Below the pieces are notes generated by a model. The model did no database searches. It saw only the letters and a list, made by a program, of their open reading frames with translations, and was not told the DNA's origin. 53,105 nt of DNA from Georgenia ruanii (lineage in GTDB: Bacteria > Actinomycetota > Actinomycetes > Actinomycetales > Actinomycetaceae). The DNA lies in assembly GCF_009193175.1 (NCBI RefSeq), contig NZ_VUKE01000026.1:1-53105 (forward strand). Reading direction: 5' to 3'. The position numbers and the translations under genes are program-made. Every line of letters starts with the position of its first letter. The first letter of the stretch is position 1. Below are positions 8,657-16,532 of this stretch, in pieces.

Positions 8657-10345
8657 TTACCCGGTGAGGGGCAGGACGGCGACCACGGACGTGCCCGAGC
8701 CCGGGACGCTCGTGACCCGCAGATCGCCGTCGCACAGCCGGGCCCGCTCGCGCATGGTCTGCTGGCCGTGGGTGCCCGGTCGGACCGTCGCGGTGTCGAA
8801 CCCGCGCCCGTCGTCGACCACGGCCAGCTCGAGCCGGCGCGGGCTGAGGGTGAGGGTGAGGGTCGCCGCCGTCGCCGAGGCGTGCTTGACGGCGTTGTGC
8901 AGCGCCTCGCCGGCGATGCGCACCAGGTGCTCGCCGGTCCCCGGGGGCAGCACCGGCAGCGCGTTCTGGGGCACGGTCACCCGCACGGGCAGGCCGTCGC
9001 GCGTCGTGACGGACTCGGCCAGCTCGCGCAGGGCCTGGCGCAGGTCCAGCGGGGCGGCGTCGCCCGACGGGCGCAGTTCGACGAGCAGCTCGCGCATCTC
9101 CGTCGTGGCCTGCCGCGCGAGCTCCTCGAGGTCCAGCGCGGCCTGCCGCGCCTTGTCCGGGTCGCCGGAGTCCAGCGCCCGCTGCACCAGGTAGGCCCGC
9201 GTCTGCAGCGCGAAGAGCGCGTGGTTGACCGAGTCGTGCAGCTCGCGGGCGATGCGTTCGCGCTCCACCCGGGCCGAGGCGTAGGAGATCTCGTGGCGCA
9301 TCCGGTCTGCGCCCAGCGCCACGCCGGCGTGCTCGGCCATGGAGGACCAGAACGCCAGCTCCGCCTCGCTGGGCGCGGTGACCCGGTCGGGGACGACGAT
9401 CATCAGCACGCCGGCCACCCGCTCGTCGCGCCACACCGGGAACTTCGCCGTCCCCTGCCAGCTCAGCTCGTCGAGGGCGTCCACCCAGGGGCGGGTGCGC
9501 ACGCCGGTGGCCAGCCGCTCGCGGTCGTCGGAGAGGAACCCGGCGCGCCCGCGCGCGAGCATCGGCCCGGCCGGCAGGTCCTGCAGGCGGGCCGGTGAGG
9601 CCGCCATGACCTCGGCGAAGTCGTCGGGCAGCCCGGTGGAGGCGGCCGGACGCAGCAGCCCGCGCCCGTCCTCGACCAGCAGCAGGGCGCCGAGCGCGCG
9701 GGTCGCCGCCACGGTCTCGCGGACCAGGGCGTCGAGGACGTCGGCCGTCGAGCGGCCCGAGGCCATCCGCGCCGCGGCCGCGCCGAGCTCGGCGGCCTCG
9801 CGCTGGGCCTGGCGCACGCTGGTGGTCTCGTGGAAGACGGCCGGGGCGAGCTCTGCGCCGCCCACGCTGATCACGGTGCCCGACCAGGTCATCTCCAGCT
9901 CGGTGCCGTCGGGCCGGACCACGGTGTTGGTGTAGAAGCCGGTGTCGCCCTCACGCTGCTTCTGCCCGAGCGCCAGCAGCGCCGCCCGGTCGTGCTCGAC
10001 GAAGGAGCGCAGGTAGTTCTCCCCCCGCAGCTGCTCGAACGGCCGGCCCATGATGCGGGCCCCGGCGGGGTTGAGGTAGGTCCAGCCCTGGTTCTCGCCC
10101 GTGATGCTCACCCCGTACCCGATCGTCTCGATGATCGCCACGAGGGCGTCGATCCCGAGCCCGTAGAGCACCGCGGCGCTGGCGCCGGGCATGGCGCGGC
10201 CGGTAGACGGCAGGACGTCGGGGTCGGAGCCTGTCGACGGCACCGCCTCGAGCGCGGCGGGGTCGGCGGATTCGGCTGACGGCGCCGACGGCGCGGCCAT
10301 GGTGTGCGGGGGTGCGCCCCCGGGGCGGTTCACAGCGCGAATCAT
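8657..10345 (-). CDS. PAS-GAF sensor histidine kinase (NarL/DesK-type, HisKA_3)
   Basis: Soluble sensor kinase of about 562 aa. Domains in order: a PAS domain in the first third (GVSITGENQGWTYLNPAGARIMG), a GAF domain in the middle (ADVLDALVRETVAATRALGALLLVEDG through GVLMIVVPDR), a dimerisation/phosphoacceptor helix with His370 in RIARELHDSVNHAL, and a C-terminal HATPase_c domain (EALHNAVKHASATA, VVDDGRGFD, MRERARLCDG). No membrane helix is seen, so it should sense a cytosolic signal such as redox state or a ligand. Start is uncertain: ATG at 10345 or ATG at 10300; neither has a clear ribosome binding site. No response regulator gene is adjacent, so it is an orphan kinase here. Confidence 0.88.
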   Translation of the reverse strand: MIRAVNRPGGAPPHTMAAPSAPSAESADPAALEAVPSTGSDPDVLPSTGRAMPGASAAVLYGLGIDALVAIIETIGYGVSITGENQGWTYLNPAGARIMGRPFEQLRGENYLRSFVEHDRAALLALGQKQREGDTGFYTNTVVRPDGTELEMTWSGTVISVGGAELAPAVFHETTSVRQAQREAAELGAAAARMASGRSTADVLDALVRETVAATRALGALLLVEDGRGLLRPAASTGLPDDFAEVMAASPARLQDLPAGPMLARGRAGFLSDDRERLATGVRTRPWVDALDELSWQGTAKFPVWRDERVAGVLMIVVPDRVTAPSEAELAFWSSMAEHAGVALGADRMRHEISYASARVERERIARELHDSVNHALFALQTRAYLVQRALDSGDPDKARQAALDLEELARQATTEMRELLVELRPSGDAAPLDLRQALRELAESVTTRDGLPVRVTVPQNALPVLPPGTGEHLVRIAGEALHNAVKHASATAATLTLTLSPRRLELAVVDDGRGFDTATVRPGTHGQQTMRERARLCDGDLRVTSVPGSGTSVVAVLPLTG

Positions 10346-10684
10346 GCCAGTACCCGGGGGTATTCCATGACAGTCTGCCCCGGAAATGAAACGGGTGCCC
10401 ACAACCGGCGCGGCGCCGCGGCGAGCATTGTCCGGGAATCGACCAGGAATGCGACCGGCCGCAGCCACGAAGTGAAAACGGTCTTCCGAAATGATTGCCA
10501 ACGTTGCGGCGCCGGGACTATGGTCCCTGGCGACACCGGGGTCGTCGTTCGCATGGATAACCGGCGGCCCGGGGAGGACCGATTCCCAACCATGCCCGCG
10601 CCCGAGCGCGGTGGCTCGACGAGGAGCGTGGATGGACCGGTGCGACCAGGCGCGCAAAGGTGCCCGCACACCGAGGGCGGCCGC
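10346..10684. other. 339-bp divergent intergenic region (kinase / guaD)
   Basis: It holds the control regions of the divergent kinase and guanine deaminase genes. The part from 10350 to 10510 is less GC-rich than its surroundings. A plausible plus-strand promoter is seen at 10495-10524, leaving a leader of about 150 nt before the GTG of guaD. I see no purine riboswitch and no coding sequence with a convincing start. Confidence 0.5.
10495..10524 (+). promoter_or_regulatory. candidate promoter of guaD-permease operon
   Basis: TTGCCA at 10495-10500 and TATGGT at 10519-10524 are separated by 18 nt. Position and orientation suit transcription of guaD, with a 5' leader of about 150 nt. Confidence 0.4.
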
Positions 10685-12019
10685 GTGACCCTCTACCGCG
10701 CCGCCGTCATGGACACCCCCCGCGACCCGCTCGTCGAGGGCCCGGACGCGCTGCGGGCCGACGCCGATGCCGGCCTGCTCGTGCGCGACGGCGTCGTCGC
10801 CGCCCGCGGACCGTTCGCCGCCGTCGCCGCCGCCCACCCGGAGGAGGAGGTCGTCGACCTGCGCGCGGGCGTGCTGCTGCCCGGCTTCGTCGACACCCAC
10901 GTGCACTATCCCCAGGTCCGGATCATCGGCGGGCTGGGCATGCCGCTGCTCGACTGGCTCACCAGCTGCGCCCTGCCCGAGGAGGCCCGGCTCGCCGACG
11001 CCGCCCACGCCCGGGCGGTGGCCCGCGAGTTCGTCGACGGCCTGGTGCGCGCCGGCACGACGACGGCCCTGGTCTTCGGCTCGCACTTCCCGGGCGCCAC
11101 CGACGCCGTGTTCGCCGCCGCCGAGGCGGTGGGGCTGCGGATGACCGCCGGGCTCGTCGTCGGCGACCGCTTCCTGCCCGAGCCGTTGCTGACCACCCCG
11201 GACGCCGCGCTCGCCCACGGCAGGGCGCTGCTGGAGAAGTGGCACGGCCGGGGGCGGCTGCGCTACGCCGTCACCCCGCGGTTCTCGCTGTCCACCTCCG
11301 ACGCCATGCTCGAGGCCTGCGCGGAGCTGCTCGCCGCCCGCGAGGACGTCTGGTTCACCTCCCACCTCAACGAGAACCCCACCGAGATCGAGGAGGTGCG
11401 CCGCCTGTTTCCCGGCGCCGGGCACTACCTCGACTCTTACCACCAGCACGGCCTGGTCACGGCCCGCTCGGTCCTGGCCCACAACGTCCACCCCACCGCC
11501 CACGAGCTCGAGGTCCTCGCGGGCACGGGCGCCGCCGTCGCCCACTGCCCGACGTCCAACTGCTCCCTCGGCAGCGGGCTGTTCCCCCTGGCCGCGCACC
11601 TGGACGCCGGCGTGCGCGTGGCGCTGGGCTCCGACGTCGGCGCCGGCAGCGGGTTCTGCCTGCTCAAGGAGGGGCTGCAGGCCTACTTCGTCCAGCGCCT
11701 GCTCGGCCCGCACGGGGTCGACCTGGGCCCGGCCGCCCTGCTCCACCTGGCCACCCGGGCCGGGGCGCTCGCGCTGGGCCTGAGCGACCAGGTCGGGGAC
11801 CTGGCGGTGGGCAAGCAGTTCGACGCGGTGTGGGTGAGGCCCCAGCCTGGCACTACGCTCGACGTCGTCCTGCGCCACGGCGCCGACGCCCCCGACGCCC
11901 TGGCCAAGATCTTCACCCTCGGAACTCCCAGCGACATCGCTGTCGTCTGGGTTGCCGGACGGACGGTCTCCGGACCGTCCGCGCCGGTGCCACCACCCCT
12001 TCCACTGGAGGCAGCATGA
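10685..12019 (+). CDS. guaD: guanine deaminase
   Basis: Hydrolyses guanine to xanthine and ammonia in purine salvage/catabolism. It is a 444-aa amidohydrolase-superfamily protein with its metal site visible: GFVDTHVHYPQ (HxH, preceded by the usual LPG), SHLNENPTEIEEV (His and active-site Glu), LAHNVHP (His), and LGSDVGAGSGF (Asp). The HYPQ and SDVGAG wording is typical of GuaD rather than of TRZ/ATZ-type chlorohydrolases. GTG at 10685 gives the normal N-terminus (VTLYRAAVMDTPRDPL); the ribosome binding site is weak (GAGGG). Its stop overlaps the start of the permease gene in ATGA, so the two are translationally coupled. Confidence 0.93.
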   Translation: MTLYRAAVMDTPRDPLVEGPDALRADADAGLLVRDGVVAARGPFAAVAAAHPEEEVVDLRAGVLLPGFVDTHVHYPQVRIIGGLGMPLLDWLTSCALPEEARLADAAHARAVAREFVDGLVRAGTTTALVFGSHFPGATDAVFAAAEAVGLRMTAGLVVGDRFLPEPLLTTPDAALAHGRALLEKWHGRGRLRYAVTPRFSLSTSDAMLEACAELLAAREDVWFTSHLNENPTEIEEVRRLFPGAGHYLDSYHQHGLVTARSVLAHNVHPTAHELEVLAGTGAAVAHCPTSNCSLGSGLFPLAAHLDAGVRVALGSDVGAGSGFCLLKEGLQAYFVQRLLGPHGVDLGPAALLHLATRAGALALGLSDQVGDLAVGKQFDAVWVRPQPGTTLDVVLRHGADAPDALAKIFTLGTPSDIAVVWVAGRTVSGPSAPVPPPLPLEAA

Positions 12020-13416
12020 GCACGACCGCACCCCCGCGGCCGACCCCACGGGCGACGGCGCCCGCGTTCCTCGACCGGTACTTCGGCCTCACCGCCGAGG
12101 GCACCACCCTCCCGCGCGAGCTGCGGGCCGGCTTCACCACCTTCTTGACGATGAGCTACATCCTCTTCGTCAACCCCCAGGTCCTCTCCGCGGCCATCGA
12201 CGTGCCCAACGCGTTCGTCCAGCTGCTGATGACGACCGCGATCGCGGCGGCCTTCGGCTCGCTGGTGATGGGGCTGATCGCCCGGTACCCGTTCGCGCAG
12301 GCGCCGGGCATGGGCCTGAACGCCTTCTTCTCCTTCACCGTCGTCGCCGGCATGGGGGTGCCCTGGCAGACGGCGCTGGGCGCGGTGTTCATCTCCGGGG
12401 TGCTTTTCGTGGTGCTCAGCGTGGTCGGGGCCCGCAAGGCGATCGTCATGGCGATCCCGATGAGCCTCAAGCTCGCCATCACCGCCGGCATCGGCTGCTT
12501 CCTGGCCTTCCTCGGGCTGCGCAGCGCCGGGCTGGTGGTGGCCAACGAGGCGACGATGGTCTCCCTCGGGTCGCTGTCCAACCCGACGGCGTGGGTGGCG
12601 ATCATCGGGCTGATCGTCACCGCGGTGCTGCTCCAGCTGCGGGTCAAGGGCGCGATCCTGTGGGGCATCCTCCTCAGCTCCGTCGTCGCCATCGTCACCG
12701 GCGCGAAGGTCTACGCCGGCGGGCCCGACGGCGCCCTCCAGGCCTTCCCGGGCTTCGCCGACGGCGTGGTGGCCGCCCCGGTGTGGCCCAGTGACCTGGT
12801 CGGCCAGCTCGACATCGCCGGGGCGCTGGGCCTGGGCATCCTCAGCGTGGTCTTCACGTTCTTCTTCGTCGACTTCTTCGACGCCACCGGCACCCTCACC
12901 GGCCTGGCCCAGCGCGCCGGCTACCTCGACGAGCGCGGGGACATGCCGCGGGCCAAGACCACCTTCTCCATGGACGGCCTCGCCGCCATGTTCGGGGCGT
13001 TCATGGGCACCTCGACCACTACCGCCTACGTCGAGAGCGCCTCGGGCATCGAGGACGGCGGGCGCACCGGGCTGACGTCGGCGACCACCGGCGTCCTGTT
13101 CGCGCTGTCGATGTTCCTGTGGCCGCTGGCCGGCGCCATCCCCGGCGCCGCCACCGCCCCGGCGCTCATCCTCGTCGGCGCGATGATGATGGACGGCATC
13201 CGGCACATCGAGTGGAGCGAGGTCGCCGAGGGCGTGCCGTCGTTCCTCGCGATCATCTCCATGCCGCTGACCTTCTCCATCGCCAACGGCGTGAGCCTGG
13301 GCGTCATCAGCTACTGCGCCATCCGGCTGTTCAGCGGCCGCGGCCGCAAGGTCCACCCGATCCTCTACGTCGTCGCGCTGCTCCTGGTCCTGCGGTACGT
13401 CTTCCTCGCCGAGTAG
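12016..13416 (+). CDS. NCS2/AzgA-type purine permease (guanine/hypoxanthine)
   Basis: Proton-coupled nucleobase importer, 466 aa with 12-14 hydrophobic segments. The N-terminus LDRYFGLTAEGTTLPRELRA followed by GFTTFLTMSYILFVNPQVLS is the signature of the AzgA/PbuG branch; QAPGMGLNAFFSFTVV and FVDFFDATGTLTGLAQRAG are the conserved family motifs. The start codon overlaps the guaD stop (ATGA at 12016-12019), with GGAGG 5 nt upstream. Coupling to guanine deaminase says it imports guanine or hypoxanthine for breakdown or salvage. A 13-bp-stem hairpin follows. Confidence 0.95.
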   Translation: MSTTAPPRPTPRATAPAFLDRYFGLTAEGTTLPRELRAGFTTFLTMSYILFVNPQVLSAAIDVPNAFVQLLMTTAIAAAFGSLVMGLIARYPFAQAPGMGLNAFFSFTVVAGMGVPWQTALGAVFISGVLFVVLSVVGARKAIVMAIPMSLKLAITAGIGCFLAFLGLRSAGLVVANEATMVSLGSLSNPTAWVAIIGLIVTAVLLQLRVKGAILWGILLSSVVAIVTGAKVYAGGPDGALQAFPGFADGVVAAPVWPSDLVGQLDIAGALGLGILSVVFTFFFVDFFDATGTLTGLAQRAGYLDERGDMPRAKTTFSMDGLAAMFGAFMGTSTTTAYVESASGIEDGGRTGLTSATTGVLFALSMFLWPLAGAIPGAATAPALILVGAMMMDGIRHIEWSEVAEGVPSFLAIISMPLTFSIANGVSLGVISYCAIRLFSGRGRKVHPILYVVALLLVLRYVFLAE

Positions 13417-13440
13417 GTCACCGGGTCCCGCAGTTCGAGG

Positions 13441-13476
13441 CGGGCCGCGGCGGCCGGTGCGGCCCGCCGCGGCCCG
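13441..13476 (+). terminator. hairpin after the purine permease
   Basis: CGGGCCGCGGCGG at 13441-13453 and CCGCCGCGGCCCG at 13464-13476 form a perfect 13-bp stem with a 10-nt loop, 24 nt after the permease stop. There is no U-tract, which is common in high-GC actinobacteria. Confidence 0.65.
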
Positions 13477-13556
13477 TGGCGCGTCCGGCCCCTTGCCGCC
13501 CGGCGCGGGACCGCGGGAGCATCGGAGCGCACACGTCGTCGACCGGGGGAGCCGCC

Positions 13557-13892
13557 ATGCAGATGCCGCGGCCGAGCGAGGCGGACAAGGCGCGGTTCCG
13601 CTCGCTGATCCCCGACGACCCGCGCGTCGAGATCAGGCCGATGTTCGGCAACCTCGGCGCCTTCATCGACGGCACCATCTTCGCCGCGCTGCTCGGCGCA
13701 GACATCGGCGTCAAGCTCTCGGCCGCCGAGCTCGACGAGCTGCGCGCGGGCGGGGCGCGCGGGTTCGGGCCGGGGCCGCGGCCGATGGACGGCTACGTGA
13801 CCGTGCCCGACGACGCCGACGCCCGCGCGCTCGTGGCGCGGGCCGCCGCGTACGTGGCGGCGCTGCCGCCCAAGGCGCCGAAGAAGCGGTGA
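13557..13892 (+). CDS. TfoX/Sxy N-terminal domain family protein
   Basis: A 111-aa protein matching the TfoX N-terminal domain: VEIRPMFGNLGAFIDGTIFAALLGADIGVKL is the conserved core, followed by a helix region ending in a Lys/Arg tail. In gamma-proteobacteria TfoX is a competence co-activator, but stand-alone actinobacterial domains like this have no established role. ATG at 13557 follows GGGGGAG at 6 nt. It appears to be a single gene. Confidence 0.85.
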   Translation: MQMPRPSEADKARFRSLIPDDPRVEIRPMFGNLGAFIDGTIFAALLGADIGVKLSAAELDELRAGGARGFGPGPRPMDGYVTVPDDADARALVARAAAYVAALPPKAPKKR

Positions 13893-14201
13893 GGCCGCTC
13901 GCCCGGCGCCCGTCGGGGTTGCTCGCGGACATCCGGCGCTGGAGGGTCGCCATCGCCTGGGCGTTCGCCGACGGCACGTGACCTCGAGCGCCACAACCGG
14001 GGCGGGAGTGACGCCACGGACCCCGACACGCTGTCACATCCGCATCACCTGTCCCGGTTGTGGCGTTCCGCGCGCGAGTGGCGGTGAGGTCACGGCCGGC
14101 GGCGCTCGGTTCGGGGCACGAACGGGGTGCCAACATCCGCGGGCGGGACCGCCGAGGCTGGCCGCCCGCTCGCCGGGTCCGTCCCGGCGCCGGCTGCCAC
14201 G
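13893..14201. other. 309-bp intergenic region with long inverted repeat
   Basis: No gene with a credible start is seen. The notable content is a 13-bp perfect inverted repeat with 51-nt spacing at 13989-14065, described separately. Confidence 0.5.
13989..14065. repeat. 13-bp perfect inverted repeat, 51-bp interior
   Basis: CGCCACAACCGGG (13989-14001) and CCCGGTTGTGGCG (14053-14065) are exact reverse complements. The arms are lower in GC than the surroundings. They could be a long-range RNA hairpin, a terminator, or the ends of a very small mobile or palindromic unit. No coding capacity inside. Confidence 0.75.
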
Positions 14202-15683
14202 ATGACCGTCATGGCCGTCTTCGAGCGCACGACCGTCCTGCCCCACCCGCGCGCGCAGGTGTTCGCCTGGTTCGAGCGGCCCGGCGCGCTGGTGCGGCTC
14301 AGCCCGCCGTTCGGGGGCAGCGTGCTGGCCGAGCCGTCCGACGGCATCCGCGACGGCTCCGTCGCCCGCCTGGGCATCGCCGCGCCTGGCCTGCTGGGCG
14401 CCAGCCTCGAGGCGCTGGCCCACGCCGTGCCCTGGCCCGCCGCCGTCCCGGCCCGGCTGCGGAGACCGGAGCTGGACTGGACCGCCCGGCACGACCGCTA
14501 CCACCCGCCCCAGCTGTTCCGCGACACCATGGTCCGCGGCCCGCTGGGCCACTGGGTGCACACCCACCGCTTCGCCGACGCCGCCGACGGCGGCACGGTG
14601 ATGACCGACCATGTCGCCTACGGGGTGCCCGGGGAGAATGTGCTGCCCGGCCGGGCCGCCGACGCCGCGGCACGGGCCATGCGCCCGGCGCTGGAGCGGA
14701 TCTTCGCCTACCGCGCCGCCCAGCTGCACGCCGACCTCGCCTTCCACGCCGCCCACGCCGGGGCGGCGCGCACGGTCGCGGTCGCCGGCGCCTCCGGGCT
14801 CATCGGGCGCCAGCTGTGCGCGCTGCTCACCGGCGGCGGGCACACGGTGCTGCGGCTGGTGCGCCGCCGCGCGGCCGCGCCGGACGAGATCGACTGGGAC
14901 CCCGCCGCCGGCACCCTCGACCACGCGGCGCTGCGCGGCGTCGACGTCGTCGTCAACCTCGCCGGGCGGTCCATCGGCGGCCGGTTCACCGCCGAGGCGA
15001 AGGCGGAGATCCGGCGCAGCCGGGTCGACGGCACCACCCTGCTGGCCGAGGCGCTCGCCCGGCTGGCCGGCGACGGCCGGCCGCGGGCGTTCCTGTGCGC
15101 CTCGGGCATCGGCTACTACGGGCCGCGCCCGCACGGGGACGACCCCGACCCGGCGCCGCTGACCGAGGACGCCCCGTCCGGCCCGGGCTTCCTCGCCGCG
15201 GTCTGCCGGGCGTGGGAGGCCGCGACCGCGCCGGCGGCGGCGGCCGGGGTGCGGGTGGTCAACGTGCGCACGGGCCTGGTGCAGACCCCGGCGGAGGGGC
15301 CGCTGGCCCGGCTGCTGCCGCTGTTCGCCGTCGGGCTGGGCGGGCCGTTGGACCCCGGGCAGTGGCAGAGCTGGATCTCCATCGACGACATCGCCGCCGT
15401 CTATGCCCACGCCGCCCTCGACGACCGGCTGCGCGGGCCGGTCAACGCCGTCGCGCCGGCCCCGGTGCCCGGCCGCGAGTACGCCCGCGCCCTGGGCCGC
15501 GTGCTCCGCCGCCCGGCGGCGCTGCCGGTGCCGGGGTTCGGCCCGCGGCTGGTGGTGGGGGAGGAGGGGGCGGCGGAGCTGGCCTATGCGAGCCAGCGGG
15601 TGTCGTCCGGCAAGCTCGAGGCGGCCGGGTTCCGGTTCCGGCACCCCACCCTCGAGGCGGCGCTGCGCCACGTGCTGCCCTAG
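14202..15683 (+). CDS. TIGR01777 family protein: SRPBCC domain fused to NAD-dependent epimerase
   Basis: A 493-aa two-domain protein. The first 180 or so residues are a START/SRPBCC-like fold (FERTTVLPHPRAQVFAWFERPGALVRLSPP, then HTHRFADAADGGTVMTDHV). The rest is a short-chain dehydrogenase of the TIGR01777 group: AVAGASGLIGRQLCALL is the dinucleotide-binding loop, followed by VDVVVNLAGRSIGGRF and CASGIGYYGPR with the active-site Tyr. The family is widespread but its substrate is unknown. ATG at 14202 or 14211 could be used; CACGAT 7 nt before 14211 may be a -10 for a leaderless mRNA, which would favour 14211. Confidence 0.9.
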   Translation: MTVMAVFERTTVLPHPRAQVFAWFERPGALVRLSPPFGGSVLAEPSDGIRDGSVARLGIAAPGLLGASLEALAHAVPWPAAVPARLRRPELDWTARHDRYHPPQLFRDTMVRGPLGHWVHTHRFADAADGGTVMTDHVAYGVPGENVLPGRAADAAARAMRPALERIFAYRAAQLHADLAFHAAHAGAARTVAVAGASGLIGRQLCALLTGGGHTVLRLVRRRAAAPDEIDWDPAAGTLDHAALRGVDVVVNLAGRSIGGRFTAEAKAEIRRSRVDGTTLLAEALARLAGDGRPRAFLCASGIGYYGPRPHGDDPDPAPLTEDAPSGPGFLAAVCRAWEAATAPAAAAGVRVVNVRTGLVQTPAEGPLARLLPLFAVGLGGPLDPGQWQSWISIDDIAAVYAHAALDDRLRGPVNAVAPAPVPGREYARALGRVLRRPAALPVPGFGPRLVVGEEGAAELAYASQRVSSGKLEAAGFRFRHPTLEAALRHVLP

Positions 15684-15743
15684 CGCCATGCCATCACCGG
15701 CGGTTGCTCACCACCCGACCGAGGCCGGTGACCCGGGATCTGC

Positions 15744-16034
15744 TCAGCGCCCGGGCTGCTCCAGCGCGGCCCGGGTGGAGGCGAGCGCGCGTTCGAGGCA
15801 GCCGGCCAGGCGTTCGGCGGAACGAGCCCGGACGGCGGCCGCCTCCCGGCCGGCTTCGGCGCGTGCCTGGTCGGCCTCCGCCCGGGCCTCGGCGAGCCGG
15901 GCGAGCACGGGCTCGATCTCGGCGGTCCTCTCGGCCGCGCGGTCGGGCGCCCCCGAAGGGAGGGGCGCACCGGGCGGACGGGCCGGTTGGAAGCGCTGCA
16001 GGGGGTCCCGGGCCCACGACATATGGCCTCCCAT
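15744..16034 (-). CDS. small coiled-coil protein, hypothetical
   Basis: A 96-aa protein with a Pro-rich N-terminal third and an Ala/Glu/Arg-rich helical region (about residues 35-90) that should form a coiled coil. The composition is high in Ala, Arg and Glu, which high-GC DNA can produce by chance, so gene status is uncertain. It is convergent with the epimerase and divergent from the SOS-box gene. Confidence 0.4.
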   Translation of the reverse strand: MGGHMSWARDPLQRFQPARPPGAPLPSGAPDRAAERTAEIEPVLARLAEARAEADQARAEAGREAAAVRARSAERLAGCLERALASTRAALEQPGR

Positions 16035-16134
16035 CGTCGTCGCACGACCGGACCAGCCTAGGTCGCCGCGCCCGGGCGTGAGCGGGCATCGGTGTCACGC
16101 GCTGGCGGGGCACAGGCCCCGCACGCTGCCCCGG

Positions 16135-16152
16135 ATCGAACGCATGTACGAT
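16135..16152. promoter_or_regulatory. LexA-type SOS box overlapping a leaderless promoter
   Basis: ATCGAACGCATGTACGAT matches the actinobacterial/Gram-positive SOS operator (TCGAAC-N4-GTTCGA) with one mismatch (GTACGA). The right half contains TACGAT, which can serve as -10 and lies exactly 6 nt before the GTG at 16159. LexA bound here would cover the -10. Placement, symmetry and spacing all support a DNA-damage-regulated leaderless gene. Confidence 0.65.
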
Positions 16153-16158
16153 ACTGGC

Positions 16159-16422
16159 GTGGCGCGCGGTGCAGACGGTGTGGCTCCCTGGTGGGCGGGC
16201 CACCAGCGGATCCTCAACGCCCGCGCGGTGCCCGAGCGCTTCACCCGGGCCGCGCAGCCGGTGCCGGTGCGGGTGCGCCTGGACTGGTCCCAGGACGGCG
16301 CCGAGGAGCGCGAGGCGGTGGCGACGGCGTGGACCACCCCGCTGGTCCTCGTCCTCGTCGACGACCCGCGCGCGGCGCTGCGCGGGGTATGGGTCCCCGC
16401 GCGGGACGTGCACCGGCGCTGA
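16159..16422 (+). CDS. small protein under SOS-box control, hypothetical
   Basis: An 87-aa protein from GTG at 16159, which lies 6 nt after a -10-like TACGAT inside a LexA-type palindrome, so the mRNA is probably leaderless. An in-frame ATG at 16144 lies within the operator and is less likely. The protein has an N-terminal Trp-rich patch (GVAPWWAGHQRIL) and alternating hydrophobic strands (VPVRVRLDWSQDG, PLVLVLVDDPRAALRGVWVPARDVHRR) that suggest a small beta barrel or SH3-like fold. It may be a damage-induced accessory protein like those found near dinB/dnaE2 genes, but no such gene is adjacent. Family unknown. Confidence 0.65.
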   Translation: MARGADGVAPWWAGHQRILNARAVPERFTRAAQPVPVRVRLDWSQDGAEEREAVATAWTTPLVLVLVDDPRAALRGVWVPARDVHRR

Positions 16423-16434
16423 TCGCGCACGCAC

Positions 16435-16474
16435 GCGGCCCGCCGGCGCAAGCTGCCTTGCGCCGGCGGGCCGC
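16435..16474. terminator. bidirectional terminator hairpin
   Basis: GCGGCCCGCCGGCGCAA (16435-16451) and TTGCGCCGGCGGGCCGC (16458-16474) form a perfect 17-bp stem with a 6-nt loop. It sits 12 nt after the SOS-box gene and 58 nt beyond the end of the convergent transporter gene, serving both. Confidence 0.8.
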
Positions 16475-16532
16475 ATGGAGTGGCCCGCCGGGACCGCCTC
16501 GCCGGGGGTGCCGGCGGTGGCGGGCCGGGGCG

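Noticed and set aside
10525-10684. Purine riboswitch in the leader of guaD
   Set aside because: None of the conserved purine-aptamer core or loop-loop sequences could be found.
10346-12049. Upstream extension of the histidine kinase reading frame into an apparent 1,130-aa protein
   Set aside because: The extension is antisense to guaD, whose metal-binding motifs are unambiguous; domain content begins only near 10345.
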